A stretch of 15,073 nt of DNA from Firmicutes bacterium HGW-Firmicutes-10. GTDB taxonomy: Bacteria; Bacillota_I; Bacilli_A; Erysipelotrichales; Erysipelotrichaceae. The translations under genes and the position numbers were made by a program. The stretch spans positions 1 through 15,073 of the forward strand of contig PHAF01000029.1 of the NCBI GenBank assembly GCA_002841605.1, given 5' to 3'. The notes below the pieces were generated by a model, which saw only the letters and a program-made list of their open reading frames with translations, was not told the origin of the DNA and made no database searches. Every line of letters begins with the position of its first letter. Within the stretch, counting starts at the first letter, position 1. This document shows, piece by piece, positions 6,574 through 13,190 of this stretch.

Positions 6574-7401
6574 ATGACAGAGACACTTATCCGAGAATTG
6601 TTTAATAATGAAGTCACGTCCGTGACATTGACCAATAAAGGGCTGACGAATCAAAACTGGCTCATCGAATCGAAGGGTGAATTTTTCATGGTTCGTATAC
6701 CCTATCAAAACAGTGCAAATGTCGTATCACGCCAACATGAAAAAGCTGCACTCGATCTGATTTTCCATCAGTCACTCGATGTTGAAACCGTTTATTTCGA
6801 TGAGAAATCCGGGATCAAAATCACTAAATATGTCGATGACTTATTGACTTTTGATGAGTATGAAGGAAAAGACAAGTACTACCGGGTCGGCCGTTTGATG
6901 AAGAAATTTCATGGACTTCAGGTAAAAAGCGGTTTCAACTTCGATCCTGTTTCACGGTTGGTTCAATACAAGAATCAAATAAAAAATAAGATCCTCATCC
7001 TTGAGGATGAAGATAAGTACATCGATTTTATTAAGAACCAGAAGGATGATTTCACATTATGCCACAATGACTGGGTCGCCGGCAATATCGGATTTTCCTC
7101 TACAAGGGACTATCTGATCGACTATGAGTATGCCGGGGATAATCATCCATACTTTGATGTAACATCTTTTTTAAGTGAGAATCAGATTTTTGATGATACC
7201 GCAAGGAATGAGTTCTATGTCGCCTACTTTACACACCTGCCCGATGAAGAAACTCTTGAGAAACTTCACTATTATGAAATGTTTCATCATATCCTCTGGT
7301 ATCATTGGGCGATGATGATGTTTGAATTTCGCAATGAAGACATTTATTTAAAAATCGCTCAGGACAAAGTTGATATGTACACACAAGGAAACAAAAAGTG
7401 A
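6574..7401 (+). CDS. LicA/choline-kinase-like phosphotransferase
   Basis: The product is 275 residues with the aminoglycoside-phosphotransferase/choline-kinase fold. GLTNQNWLI (23-31) resembles the nucleotide-binding loop of LicA-type kinases, and FFMVRIP (37-43) holds the ATP-side strand. The catalytic loop is CHNDWVAGN (163-171: His164, Asp166, Asn171), and the metal-binding motif is LIDYEYAGDNHPYFD (181-195: Asp183, Glu185). The IDYEYAGDN form and the SFLSEN that follows are typical of choline/ethanolamine kinases rather than antibiotic kinases. Choline kinase would make phosphocholine for lipids or for teichoic acid decoration. No other lic genes are present, so the substrate is open. The start is the ATG at 6574 behind GGAGGG; the frame is open six codons further upstream. 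It is monocistronic, ending in a bidirectional terminator. Confidence 0.85.
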   Translation: MTETLIRELFNNEVTSVTLTNKGLTNQNWLIESKGEFFMVRIPYQNSANVVSRQHEKAALDLIFHQSLDVETVYFDEKSGIKITKYVDDLLTFDEYEGKDKYYRVGRLMKKFHGLQVKSGFNFDPVSRLVQYKNQIKNKILILEDEDKYIDFIKNQKDDFTLCHNDWVAGNIGFSSTRDYLIDYEYAGDNHPYFDVTSFLSENQIFDDTARNEFYVAYFTHLPDEETLEKLHYYEMFHHILWYHWAMMMFEFRNEDIYLKIAQDKVDMYTQGNKK

Positions 7402-7418
7402 GAAACCTCACTTTTTTT
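7393..7418. terminator. Bidirectional terminator shared by convergent genes, holding both stop codons
   Basis: AAAAAGTGAG (7393-7402) pairs perfectly with CTCACTTTTT (7407-7416) around AAAC. Seven T residues (7412-7418) follow on the plus strand and five on the minus strand. The plus gene's TGA (7399-7401) and the esterase's TGA (7410-7408) both lie inside the hairpin, leaving only six bases between the two coding regions. Confidence 0.93.
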
Positions 7419-8004
7419 CATACCATGATTTTGATTCAACGATTTCTTCCATCGTCAACCGGTGTCCACCGGGTTGCCAGAGCAGCGTAACGTCCGCTTT
7501 GGCCATAAAGAGCATGTCGTATAATTGTTGTGCCTGTTGTGGCGGACAGATGGGATCATTTTCACCGGCACAGATCAGTACTTTGACTCCGGTAAGATCA
7601 GGCAGTTCTTTATTGATCGGTACCATCGGATGATACAGGATAGCACGTTGCAATGCGTCTTTATAATGGAAAAGCATGCTTGCTGCTATGTTAGCACCAT
7701 TGGAGTAACCTACGGCGATTACCTGATTTCGATCAAAATCATAGTGATCCGCTGCCCAATCGACAAACTCTTTCAAGCGCTTGGTGCGAAATACTAAATC
7801 CTCCAAATCAAATACGCCCATGGCCAGTCGTTTGAAGAAACGATTGCTTCCGCCTTCCAATACCTGTCCGCGTACGCTGAGGATATTGGCATCCGGATCG
7901 ATGATATCTGCTATCGGCAACAAATCTTTTTCGTCACCCCCGGTGCCATGCAACAGCAATAAGGTCTTCCCTTTTTTGTTTTTCTCTTTATAGATATGGA
8001 TCAT
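7408..8004 (-). CDS. Phospholipase/carboxylesterase-family alpha/beta hydrolase
   Basis: The product is 198 residues. The oxyanion-hole motif LLLHGTGGDEKDLLP (16-30), nucleophile elbow GYSNG (99-103, Ser101), acid GENDPICP (147-154, Asp150) and base GGHRL (179-183, His181) form a complete catalytic triad. LSVRGQVLEGG (42-52) is also typical of this carboxylesterase group, which includes B. subtilis MhqD, a quinone-stress esterase. The substrate cannot be told from sequence. The ATG at 8004 overlaps the stop of the flavin reductase gene as ATGA, with GGAG upstream, so the two are translationally coupled and share a promoter. Pairing with a flavin reductase near a MarR gene fits an aromatic or electrophile stress role, but that is inference. 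Confidence 0.93.
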   Translation of the reverse strand: MIHIYKEKNKKGKTLLLLHGTGGDEKDLLPIADIIDPDANILSVRGQVLEGGSNRFFKRLAMGVFDLEDLVFRTKRLKEFVDWAADHYDFDRNQVIAVGYSNGANIAASMLFHYKDALQRAILYHPMVPINKELPDLTGVKVLICAGENDPICPPQQAQQLYDMLFMAKADVTLLWQPGGHRLTMEEIVESKSWYEKK

Positions 8005-8612
8005 CGTGGACGCTCCAAAGAGAAATGCTCTCCTAACACGGTGTAATTGGTTCCGCTAAGTCGTCCGACCGGATTCAATTTTTCAAAATCAACGTAGTTA
8101 TTCTCATCGATCAATTCATCATCGATTACGATATTGACGACTCTTCCGACAAAAACATCCGTACCTGTATTGTTTTCATTTCCATACACTTTATGATCTT
8201 CAAACTGCACTTCAAATGTCACTTTCGCCTCTTTAATTGAAGGCACAGCGACGATTTCGCTGTCTCTGAGTGTTAACGTGCTATTATCCAATTCGCTGTC
8301 TCCGTAAGGCAGTGAAGCGGAGGTTTGATTGACTTGATTGATGATTGTCGGATCGACGATGTGAACGACAAACTGCTTAGTGGCAAGAATATTCCGGGCG
8401 GTGTCTTTCATCAAACCGTTCTTACGGTTTACGGATATCATCAGTAACGGCGGATTGGATGATATCGCATTAAAATAACTGAACGGTGACGCATTGACGA
8501 TTCCTTGAGGTGAAATCGAAATAACAAAAGCGATGGGTCTCGGGATGATCGCCCCGTTTAAAAGTTTTCCGATGGTTTTGGATTCTGTGGTGCCTGGTTT
8601 GAAACTGGCCAT
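8001..8612 (-). CDS. Flavin reductase-like FMN-binding protein
   Basis: The product is 203 residues with the flavin-reductase-like split-barrel fold. Family motifs are IIPRPIAFVISISPQGIVN (22-40), NASPFSYFNAISSNPP (40-55), the acidic NQTSASLPYGDSE (95-107) and GRLSGTNY (183-190). This group binds FMN and uses NAD(P)H-derived electrons; the physiological acceptor is usually unknown. The ATG at 8612 has AGGAGG eight bases upstream. It is the first gene of a two-gene operon with the esterase, transcribed from a promoter about 110 bases upstream whose leader contains several palindromes. It lacks extra domains, so it is probably cytoplasmic. Confidence 0.92.
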   Translation of the reverse strand: MASFKPGTTESKTIGKLLNGAIIPRPIAFVISISPQGIVNASPFSYFNAISSNPPLLMISVNRKNGLMKDTARNILATKQFVVHIVDPTIINQVNQTSASLPYGDSELDNSTLTLRDSEIVAVPSIKEAKVTFEVQFEDHKVYGNENNTGTDVFVGRVVNIVIDDELIDENNYVDFEKLNPVGRLSGTNYTVLGEHFSLERPR

Positions 8613-8636
8613 GTTGTATTCCTCCTATAGTGATAC

Positions 8637-8671
8637 GTTATTGATAACCTTGGTCGTTGAAATGGATTTCA
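8637..8671. repeat. Two palindromes in the flavin reductase leader
   Basis: GTTAT-TG-ATAAC (8637-8648) and TGAAAT-GG-ATTTCA (8658-8671) are perfect dyads of 12 and 14 bases, about two helical turns apart centre to centre. They lie between the likely promoter and the ribosome site. They could be operator sites or form small RNA hairpins; no protein is shown to bind them. Confidence 0.5.
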
Positions 8672-8726
8672 CATCAGAAATTTTCGCAACTTCAAATATG
8701 ATCTATAAACGTTTGCTTACCTTATT

Positions 8727-8757
8727 ATCTTACTTTTAAATTAAATTGTATGCAATT
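8727..8757 (-). promoter_or_regulatory. Promoter of the flavin reductase-esterase operon with overlapping operator-like dyad
   Basis: TTGCAT (8755-8750), a 17-base spacer and TAAGAT (8732-8727) lie on the minus strand. The perfect dyad AATTG-TATG-CAATT (8744-8757) covers the -35 element, which is the position and size expected for a repressor operator, for example of the MarR class. The only regulator nearby is the MarR protein encoded immediately upstream. Confidence 0.55.
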
Positions 8758-8768
8758 GGTATGACTAT

Positions 8769-8794
8769 AAAAAAATGAAGACCTAACGATCCTC
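8769..8794 (-). terminator. Terminator of marR and probably of the infC operon
   Basis: GAGGATC (8794-8788) pairs with GGTCTTC (8783-8777), with two G-U pairs, around GTTA. An A and seven U residues (8775-8769) follow. The marR stop TAG (8785-8783) lies in the hairpin. Confidence 0.78.
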
Positions 8795-9229
8795 ATAGTT
8801 TTGTCTGAAATATTCCATTATCCGGCGTAAACTGGTTATCAATGCGACATCCTGATCGATTTTCAGGTCGCTGATAAAGCTGTCAATCATCTCTTCATGA
8901 AACTTTTCGTGAATCGCCAACACATCCAAAGCCTTAGCGGTTAAGGAGAGCCGGATAATCCGTTTGTCCTGAGCATCTTGAAGACGGCTGACATAGCCCT
9001 TCTTTTGCAATCGGTTGACCGCCACTGTCAGTGTGCCCTGTGTTATCAGCTGTAAGCGGGCAACATCGGACATGGTCTTGGTTTTGCTCTTCTGAATATT
9101 CTCTAAGGTATGTACCTCAGTCATCGAGAGCGAAATCCCGCGATCCTGCAAATTTTTCTCTTCCAATACCAGGATATGGTTAAAAAGGTCGACCAGAAGT
9201 TCATTGAGAGTTTCTTTTACATTTTCCAC
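8783..9229 (-). CDS. MarR-family transcriptional regulator, FabT-like
   Basis: The product is 148 residues with a winged helix-turn-helix. VARLQLITQGTLTVAVNRLQ (56-75) is the recognition-helix region and KKGYVSRLQDAQDKRIIRLSLT (76-97) the wing. Several segments resemble FabT, the streptococcal repressor of fatty-acid synthesis: FNHILVLEEKNL (16-27), SMTEVHTLENI (35-45), ITQGTLT and HEKFHEEMI (107-115). FabT normally sits in the fab cluster, which is not in this window. Translation starts at a GTG (9229-9227) behind GGAGG with seven bases of spacing; an overlapping ATG at 9233 is in a different frame and stops quickly. It starts 25 bases after rplT with no terminator between, so it is probably the last gene of the infC operon. 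Targets are unknown; candidates are fab genes or the flavin reductase operon just downstream. Confidence 0.9.
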   Translation of the reverse strand: MENVKETLNELLVDLFNHILVLEEKNLQDRGISLSMTEVHTLENIQKSKTKTMSDVARLQLITQGTLTVAVNRLQKKGYVSRLQDAQDKRIIRLSLTAKALDVLAIHEKFHEEMIDSFISDLKIDQDVALITSLRRIMEYFRQNYEDR

Positions 9230-9254
9230 TCATGTTCCTCCGGTTCTTTCATTT

Positions 9255-9614
9255 TTACTTTTCCAAAGCTTTCTTAGCTTTGTCAACGATTCCCGTAAAG
9301 CCCTTCGGATCTGCGATGGCGATTTCCGAAAGCATTTTGCGGTTAACTTCAATATTGGCTAATTTCAAACCATGCATCAATTGGGAATAGCTGATATCGT
9401 TCATGCGGGCAGCCGCATTGATACGAGCGATCCATAATTTGCGCATTTCGCGTTTGAGAGTTCTGCGATCCCGATATGCATACTTCAAGGAGTGCATGAC
9501 TTGCTCATGGGCCGTACGGTACAATAAATGTTTCGAACCGAAATAACCCTTCGCTAATTTTAAGATTTTCTTACGACGGTTGCGTGTTGCAACGCTGTTT
9601 CTTACTCTTGGCAT
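9255..9614 (-). CDS. rplT: 50S ribosomal protein L20
   Basis: The product is 119 residues, full family length. It shows the basic N-terminal extension (VRNSVATRNRRKKILKLAKGYFGSKH begins at residue 4), YAYRDRRTLKREMRKLWI and the near-invariant RINAAARM...SYSQLMHGLKLANIEVNRKML block. L20 binds 23S rRNA early in assembly of the large subunit and, in Bacillota, represses its own operon through the leader RNA; a matching leader is present upstream. The ATG at 9614 follows AGGAGG with eight bases of spacing, and the rpmI stop is only 12 bases away. Confidence 0.99.
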   Translation of the reverse strand: MPRVRNSVATRNRRKKILKLAKGYFGSKHLLYRTAHEQVMHSLKYAYRDRRTLKREMRKLWIARINAAARMNDISYSQLMHGLKLANIEVNRKMLSEIAIADPKGFTGIVDKAKKALEK

Positions 9615-9626
9615 TCTCTATTCCTC

Positions 9627-9821
9627 CTAGTCTTGCAACATCAGTTTGATGCGTTTGTAATCGCTCTTCGAAACCAATGTGCCTTTTCTCAATTTACGTT
9701 TTTGCTTTTGCGATTTATTAGCCGCAAAGTGAGAGATGTATGCATGGGATCTTTTCAATTTGCCGCTGCCCGTACGTTTTACACGTTTGGCCAACGCCTT
9801 TTTTGTTTTCATTTTTGGCAT
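9627..9821 (-). CDS. rpmI: 50S ribosomal protein L35
   Basis: The product is 64 residues, highly basic, with the L35 signature MPKMKTKKALAKRVKRTGSGK at the N-terminus (one residue over a 20-residue motif: read 1-20 as PKMKTKKA-type) and HFAANKSQKQKRKLRK in the middle. It is a large-subunit protein buried in 23S rRNA. It lies between infC (18 bases upstream) and rplT (12 bases downstream) in the conserved order infC-rpmI-rplT, with an AGGAGG ribosome site. Confidence 0.99.
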   Translation of the reverse strand: MPKMKTKKALAKRVKRTGSGKLKRSHAYISHFAANKSQKQKRKLRKGTLVSKSDYKRIKLMLQD

Positions 9822-9839
9822 AGTACACGTCCTCCTGTA

Positions 9840-10367
9840 TTACTTGCGTTTGGGTGCCAATATTACGTACATCGTATTGCCTTCCATAGAAGGAGACTTC
9901 TCGATATTCGCAATATCCGAAATATTTTCGATAAAACTATTCATAACCTTTTTCCCGACTTCGATACGGGTAATCAACCGACCGCGGAAACGCATGTCTA
10001 CTTTGACTTTCATGCCATCTTCAATCCACTCGCGTGCATGTTTTAGTTTGGTCTCAAAATCATGAGTGTCGATAACCGGTGATAAGCGCAGCGGTTTAAG
10101 TTCAGTTACGTGCTGATTTCTCTTCGCTTCTTTCAGTTTCTTCTGCATTTCAAAGCGATAGCGCCCGTAATCCAAAATCTTGCATACCGGCGGTACGGCG
10201 TTGGGTGCTACACACAGCAGATCCAGGTTTTGCTCATAGGCTTTCTCAAGCGCTTCACGGCGCATGAAGATTCCCAATTGTTCCCCATTGGCTCCGATCA
10301 AAAGTACTTCTTTGAAACGAATGTTTTCATTGACTAATTCATCAGTCGTTGTTGTTTTCTTTGTAAT
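9840..10367 (-). CDS. infC: Translation initiation factor IF-3, starting at an AUU codon
   Basis: The product is 175 residues if started at ATT 10367-10365. The N domain has ELVNENIRFKEVLLIGANGE (10-29), YGRYRFEMQKK leads into the lysine-rich linker, and the C domain carries MKVKVDMRFRGRL and the terminal YVILAPKRK. IF-3 binds the 30S subunit, prevents premature joining of the 50S and discriminates against non-standard starts. No ATG or GTG lies at the family's normal N-terminus. Instead GGAGGTGAA is followed by two ATT codons; the second has seven bases of spacing and is preferred, although the first (10370) is possible. AUU starts on infC are known in other bacteria and make IF-3 repress its own translation. 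An ATG at 10439 would add 24 residues that run through the leader terminator, and is rejected. Confidence 0.96.
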   Translation of the reverse strand: MTKKTTTTDELVNENIRFKEVLLIGANGEQLGIFMRREALEKAYEQNLDLLCVAPNAVPPVCKILDYGRYRFEMQKKLKEAKRNQHVTELKPLRLSPVIDTHDFETKLKHAREWIEDGMKVKVDMRFRGRLITRIEVGKKVMNSFIENISDIANIEKSPSMEGNTMYVILAPKRK

Positions 10368-10370
10368 AAT

Positions 10371-10513
10371 TTCACCTCCGTGACATATAAAAAGGTACTC
10401 ATAGAGCACCCAGCATACTTTTTCACCGTTAAAAATCATGGTGATGCAGCATTGACCTACTTCCGAAGGAAATCAGGTGAGAAGAGTGCTTCTACTTTCT
10501 AACATCTTATTGC
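10371..10513 (-). promoter_or_regulatory. L20-type leader of the infC-rpmI-rplT operon with transcription attenuator
   Basis: The leader of about 140 bases has a hairpin, ACCTGATTTCC/GGAAGTAGGT (10478-10455), and nested pairings GCAT/ATGC and CACC/GGTG downstream of it. A terminator hairpin follows before the ribosome site. AGCACTC (10490-10484) can pair with GGGTGCT (10411-10405), the terminator's 5' arm, giving a seven-pair antiterminator. Known L20 leaders in Bacillota use this kind of switch, with L20 binding favouring termination. Assignment to that class is by position and architecture; I cannot run a covariance model. Confidence 0.75.
10389..10410 (-). terminator. Leader attenuator upstream of infC
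   Basis: GGTGCTC (10410-10404) pairs with GAGTACC (10400-10394), with one G-U pair, around TAT. Five U residues (10393-10389) follow. It lies ten bases before the infC ribosome site, so it must be conditional. Confidence 0.8.
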
Positions 10514-10519
10514 CTGTTT

Positions 10520-10548
10520 ATAATAACATACTGCCGACACTTCGTCAA
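10520..10548 (-). promoter_or_regulatory. Strong sigma-A promoter of the infC operon
   Basis: TTGACG (10548-10543), an exact 17-base spacer and TATTAT (10525-10520) lie on the minus strand. The predicted start near 10513 gives the attenuator-containing leader its full length. Confidence 0.82.
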
Positions 10549-10620
10549 CGGTGAATGATGACTTAATCAAGATTACCCGTTCGATAAACATATGAATGGC
10601 ATTTAATAAAGAAACATGGA

Positions 10621-10645
10621 AAGCGGCTGAGAATATCAGCCGCTT
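10621..10645 (-). terminator. Hairpin terminator behind the FMN-binding lipoprotein gene
   Basis: A perfect 10-base stem, AAGCGGCTGA (10645-10636) and TCAGCCGCTT (10630-10621), closes a five-base loop, 11 bases after the stop codon. The downstream tract is T-rich but interrupted (TTTCC, then ATG), so U-tract quality is poor for an intrinsic terminator. Confidence 0.7.
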
Positions 10646-10656
10646 GTCAATAACAA

Positions 10657-12939
10657 TCAGGAAGGATCTTCAATAGCCTCTTCAGGTTCTACCGCAACGA
10701 CTTCTGGTTCGGTAGATTCTGGAATTGGAGCTGTGATGATCCTATTTAGAATCATTTCTTTAAGTTGAGCAACAAAACCTGAATAGGTGTTGTGTAAACT
10801 GGTCGCACCACTGACAGTATCGATATCATCAATGTTGCCGTTAGCAACCAGGTAAGCATCATACATAGCAAATACTTGCTGAATGGAATATCCGTCCGGA
10901 TTTTTATCCTTCATCGCCGGATAATAATTTGGATCTTCGACCTTCGATAAACGTCCATCACGATACTCATTGTAGAATGCATAAGTAAGTATGCCTTCTT
11001 CATTGACAATGATTTTCAGTTCCGGGCGCCAAGCCGTTGAAGCAACGTCTTTGGTCAAGGTAATCTCGACATTGGAAGAAGGTGTTAACACTTGTTGAAC
11101 TAATGCAGCGAAGCTGGCATGTAAACCGCTAATGCTGTTGACCGTTGTGTGGTTTTCAATACCATTTAACGAACCGTAACGTTTGAAGTAATCAGCATAA
11201 TAATTAAATGCTAATCGATAACCGCTATAAACCGTCGGCGTTACATTTCCAGTGGTCAATGTATCCGACTTTTTCATTCCAAGCGAGTCGACTTCATCAT
11301 ACACAACCGTACGGATCGTACCGTCCTTTGCAACATTGACGATTAAATACGGAGTCCATCCTTGCAAAGTCGTACCTACCGCTTTAATCGTATATGGATC
11401 ACCATATACAGGTAGTTTCGCGGCAATATTGGGGCTAGCTGTCAGTGAAATCATTTTTGAAATCTGGTTTGACAGCAATGTAAATGCATTGATGCTGCGA
11501 GTAGCATTGGTGACGGTATCAACGGATTCCAAATTTGCTTGATGCATAAACTTGAACTCATAAATTTTGAATATCTCATCCAACTTAATGAATGCACGAG
11601 TAAGCAATTGTGAGAAATACGGAGTTGAGGAATTCAAGTTTGCGACTTTCGATGATCCATTAACATCATGAATTTCATCGTAAAGAACATTTTGAATTTC
11701 TCCATTCGTTCCGATCGTAACAGTCATAAGCGGTGTGTAACTGCTGGCTGAATTTCCATAAACAGTCAGTCGGGTCGATGGTTCAAGCATCATAGCTTTT
11801 GTAGCCAAAGCGAGGAAGTTTTTGTGCACATTGGTTGCGCCGGTCGTAGCATCAATTCCCTCAGTTGTGCCTGTGGTTTTAAAATGCTCCTCGTATATCT
11901 TATACAAGTCGCCCATCGTCATGTTGTTCGCAGCAACGAATGTCGGATAATAATTCGGATTGGCTGACTTCAAAGTACCATCCGCCTTAGCTTCATCATA
12001 ATATACGCTTGTGATTACTCCACTGCTATTAACTGATACTTCCAATAATGGGAAGTATCCGCGGCTGTCTGTTGCCCCGACAACGCGCACTTTGTATGGT
12101 TGACCATAAGCTACGAGTTTTGTATTAGTGCCTATCGGTTCTTGCGGATCTTCGACTGGATCCTTTGGATCTTCCACCGGCGGATCTACTGGTGTTTTTT
12201 CTTCCCAATCCCCATCTCCTGTCGGAGCTGTGACAACATCATCACCCGGGTTTTCGATGATTAAATCCAAATCATCATCTTCATCAGGATTGACCGGATC
12301 TGGCTGTGCCGAAGAAACCAGGATTCTAATGGTTTCTACAGGAACGCTTTGCAGTGTCTTAACTGCAAGGCTGATAAAACGGTTGGAAGTGATTGTTGCG
12401 GACGACAACGTATCCACATTCGAAGGATTTTGTTTTGCAACCAAACGCTTCTCCAAAATAGAGATAGCGTCAGCAATTGAAAATCCATAAAGATTTTTAA
12501 ACCCCGCATTGTAAGTAGCATCGTTGCGCTTTGATGTTCCATTTTTACTGATTTCATCAAAAAAAACAACTGTGATTTTACCATCAACCAGTGTAATTGA
12601 AATCATTGCCTTGTATCCATGAGAATCAGCAATCGTTTCCGATGTGCTGTAAGTACCATTGATCCAACGGGTGACGACTTTATATACATCTCCATTGGCT
12701 TCCGTGACAAGTTTGGATGAATCCGACGGCTTGATCAGTACGGGTGTTACCGGACCGACGACAACCGGATCATTCTTAGGATCTTCCACCGGTTTCTCCT
12801 GATTTGGATCTGTTTGATCAGGGTTCGATGGATTGACGATAATCGGATCTTGATTATCTGGATTCTCCTTCTTTTTGCTGCAGGCAGCAACTGTAAGCAT
12901 AAGCGAAACAACTAAGAAAATTGCAATAAATTTCTTCAT
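10657..12939 (-). CDS. Secreted lipoprotein with five tandem FMN-binding-like repeats
   Basis: The product is 760 residues. A signal peptide ends in the lipobox VAAC (Cys20), so the protein should be anchored outside the membrane. Pro/Asp/Glu-rich linkers lie at about 26-70 and 213-270, and an acidic tail at 740-760. Five repeats of about 110-120 residues begin near 84, 273, 389, 508 and 622. Each has a FFDE/YYDE/LYDE/VYDE/FYNE turn after a beta pair and ends in the region where FMN_bind domains are flavinylated by ApbE: DTLSSAT (176-182), DATTGAT (363-369), DTVTNAT (474-480), ENHTTVN (595-601) and DTVSGAT (707-713). Repeats 1, 2 and 5 keep the form expected for FMN attachment to Thr, repeat 3 has Asn for Gly/Ser, and repeat 4 is degenerate. 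Related two-domain lipoproteins such as Listeria PplA serve extracellular electron transfer. No ApbE or NADH dehydrogenase gene is nearby. The ATG at 12939 follows AAAGGGA; the gene is monocistronic. Confidence 0.9.
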   Translation of the reverse strand: MKKFIAIFLVVSLMLTVAACSKKKENPDNQDPIIVNPSNPDQTDPNQEKPVEDPKNDPVVVGPVTPVLIKPSDSSKLVTEANGDVYKVVTRWINGTYSTSETIADSHGYKAMISITLVDGKITVVFFDEISKNGTSKRNDATYNAGFKNLYGFSIADAISILEKRLVAKQNPSNVDTLSSATITSNRFISLAVKTLQSVPVETIRILVSSAQPDPVNPDEDDDLDLIIENPGDDVVTAPTGDGDWEEKTPVDPPVEDPKDPVEDPQEPIGTNTKLVAYGQPYKVRVVGATDSRGYFPLLEVSVNSSGVITSVYYDEAKADGTLKSANPNYYPTFVAANNMTMGDLYKIYEEHFKTTGTTEGIDATTGATNVHKNFLALATKAMMLEPSTRLTVYGNSASSYTPLMTVTIGTNGEIQNVLYDEIHDVNGSSKVANLNSSTPYFSQLLTRAFIKLDEIFKIYEFKFMHQANLESVDTVTNATRSINAFTLLSNQISKMISLTASPNIAAKLPVYGDPYTIKAVGTTLQGWTPYLIVNVAKDGTIRTVVYDEVDSLGMKKSDTLTTGNVTPTVYSGYRLAFNYYADYFKRYGSLNGIENHTTVNSISGLHASFAALVQQVLTPSSNVEITLTKDVASTAWRPELKIIVNEEGILTYAFYNEYRDGRLSKVEDPNYYPAMKDKNPDGYSIQQVFAMYDAYLVANGNIDDIDTVSGATSLHNTYSGFVAQLKEMILNRIITAPIPESTEPEVVAVEPEEAIEDPS

Positions 12940-12967
12940 CTACATGTCCCTTTCTAGACGTATTTAT

Positions 12968-12995
12968 ATTCTACCAAAAAATCTTGTGAAATCAA
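12968..12995 (-). promoter_or_regulatory. Promoter of the FMN-binding lipoprotein gene
   Basis: TTGATT (12995-12990), a 16-base spacer and TAGAAT (12973-12968) lie on the minus strand, about 30 bases before the ATG. An alternative pair, TTTCAC with TATAAA, overlaps it. Confidence 0.55.
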
Positions 12996-13155
12996 TAACA
13001 TTTTTCATGAATATGTGTATTTTTTCACTTTCAAATATTTACAAGTTTTTGCATCACTTTTCAAAATTTTTCTGATTATCATCCGCTAAAATTTCATTAT
13101 AAAAAGTCTTTTTTTCGGAGTAAAATCAACGATTATATAACTTTGAATATTGATG

Positions 13156-13164
13156 TGTTATAAT
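13156..13164 (+). promoter_or_regulatory. Extended -10 promoter element of proS
   Basis: TGT-TATAAT is a perfect extended -10. The hexamer 17 bases upstream (TATAAC) is a poor -35, which the TGn extension can compensate. Transcription would start about 20 bases before the ATG, so there is no room for a T-box leader, a common control of aminoacyl-tRNA synthetase genes in Bacillota. Confidence 0.65.
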
Positions 13165-13190
13165 CAAAAGGATTAACCGAGGTATCCATT

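Noticed and set aside
9633..10065. Two long plus-strand frames opposite infC and rpmI
   Set aside because: Both are antisense to certain ribosomal and initiation factor genes, with low-complexity Phe-rich translations.
10368..10439. N-terminal extension of IF-3 from the ATG at 10439
   Set aside because: It would add 24 residues unlike any IF-3, read through the attenuator hairpin, and lacks a ribosome site. The ATT behind GGAGGTGAA fits the family start.
12128..12490. Ser/Gly-rich plus-strand frame of 120 codons
   Set aside because: It is the antisense image of the Pro/Asp-rich linker of the lipoprotein gene.
13165..13190. T-box leader for proS
   Set aside because: The perfect extended -10 leaves only about 20 bases of leader, with no specifier loop, T-box sequence or terminator.
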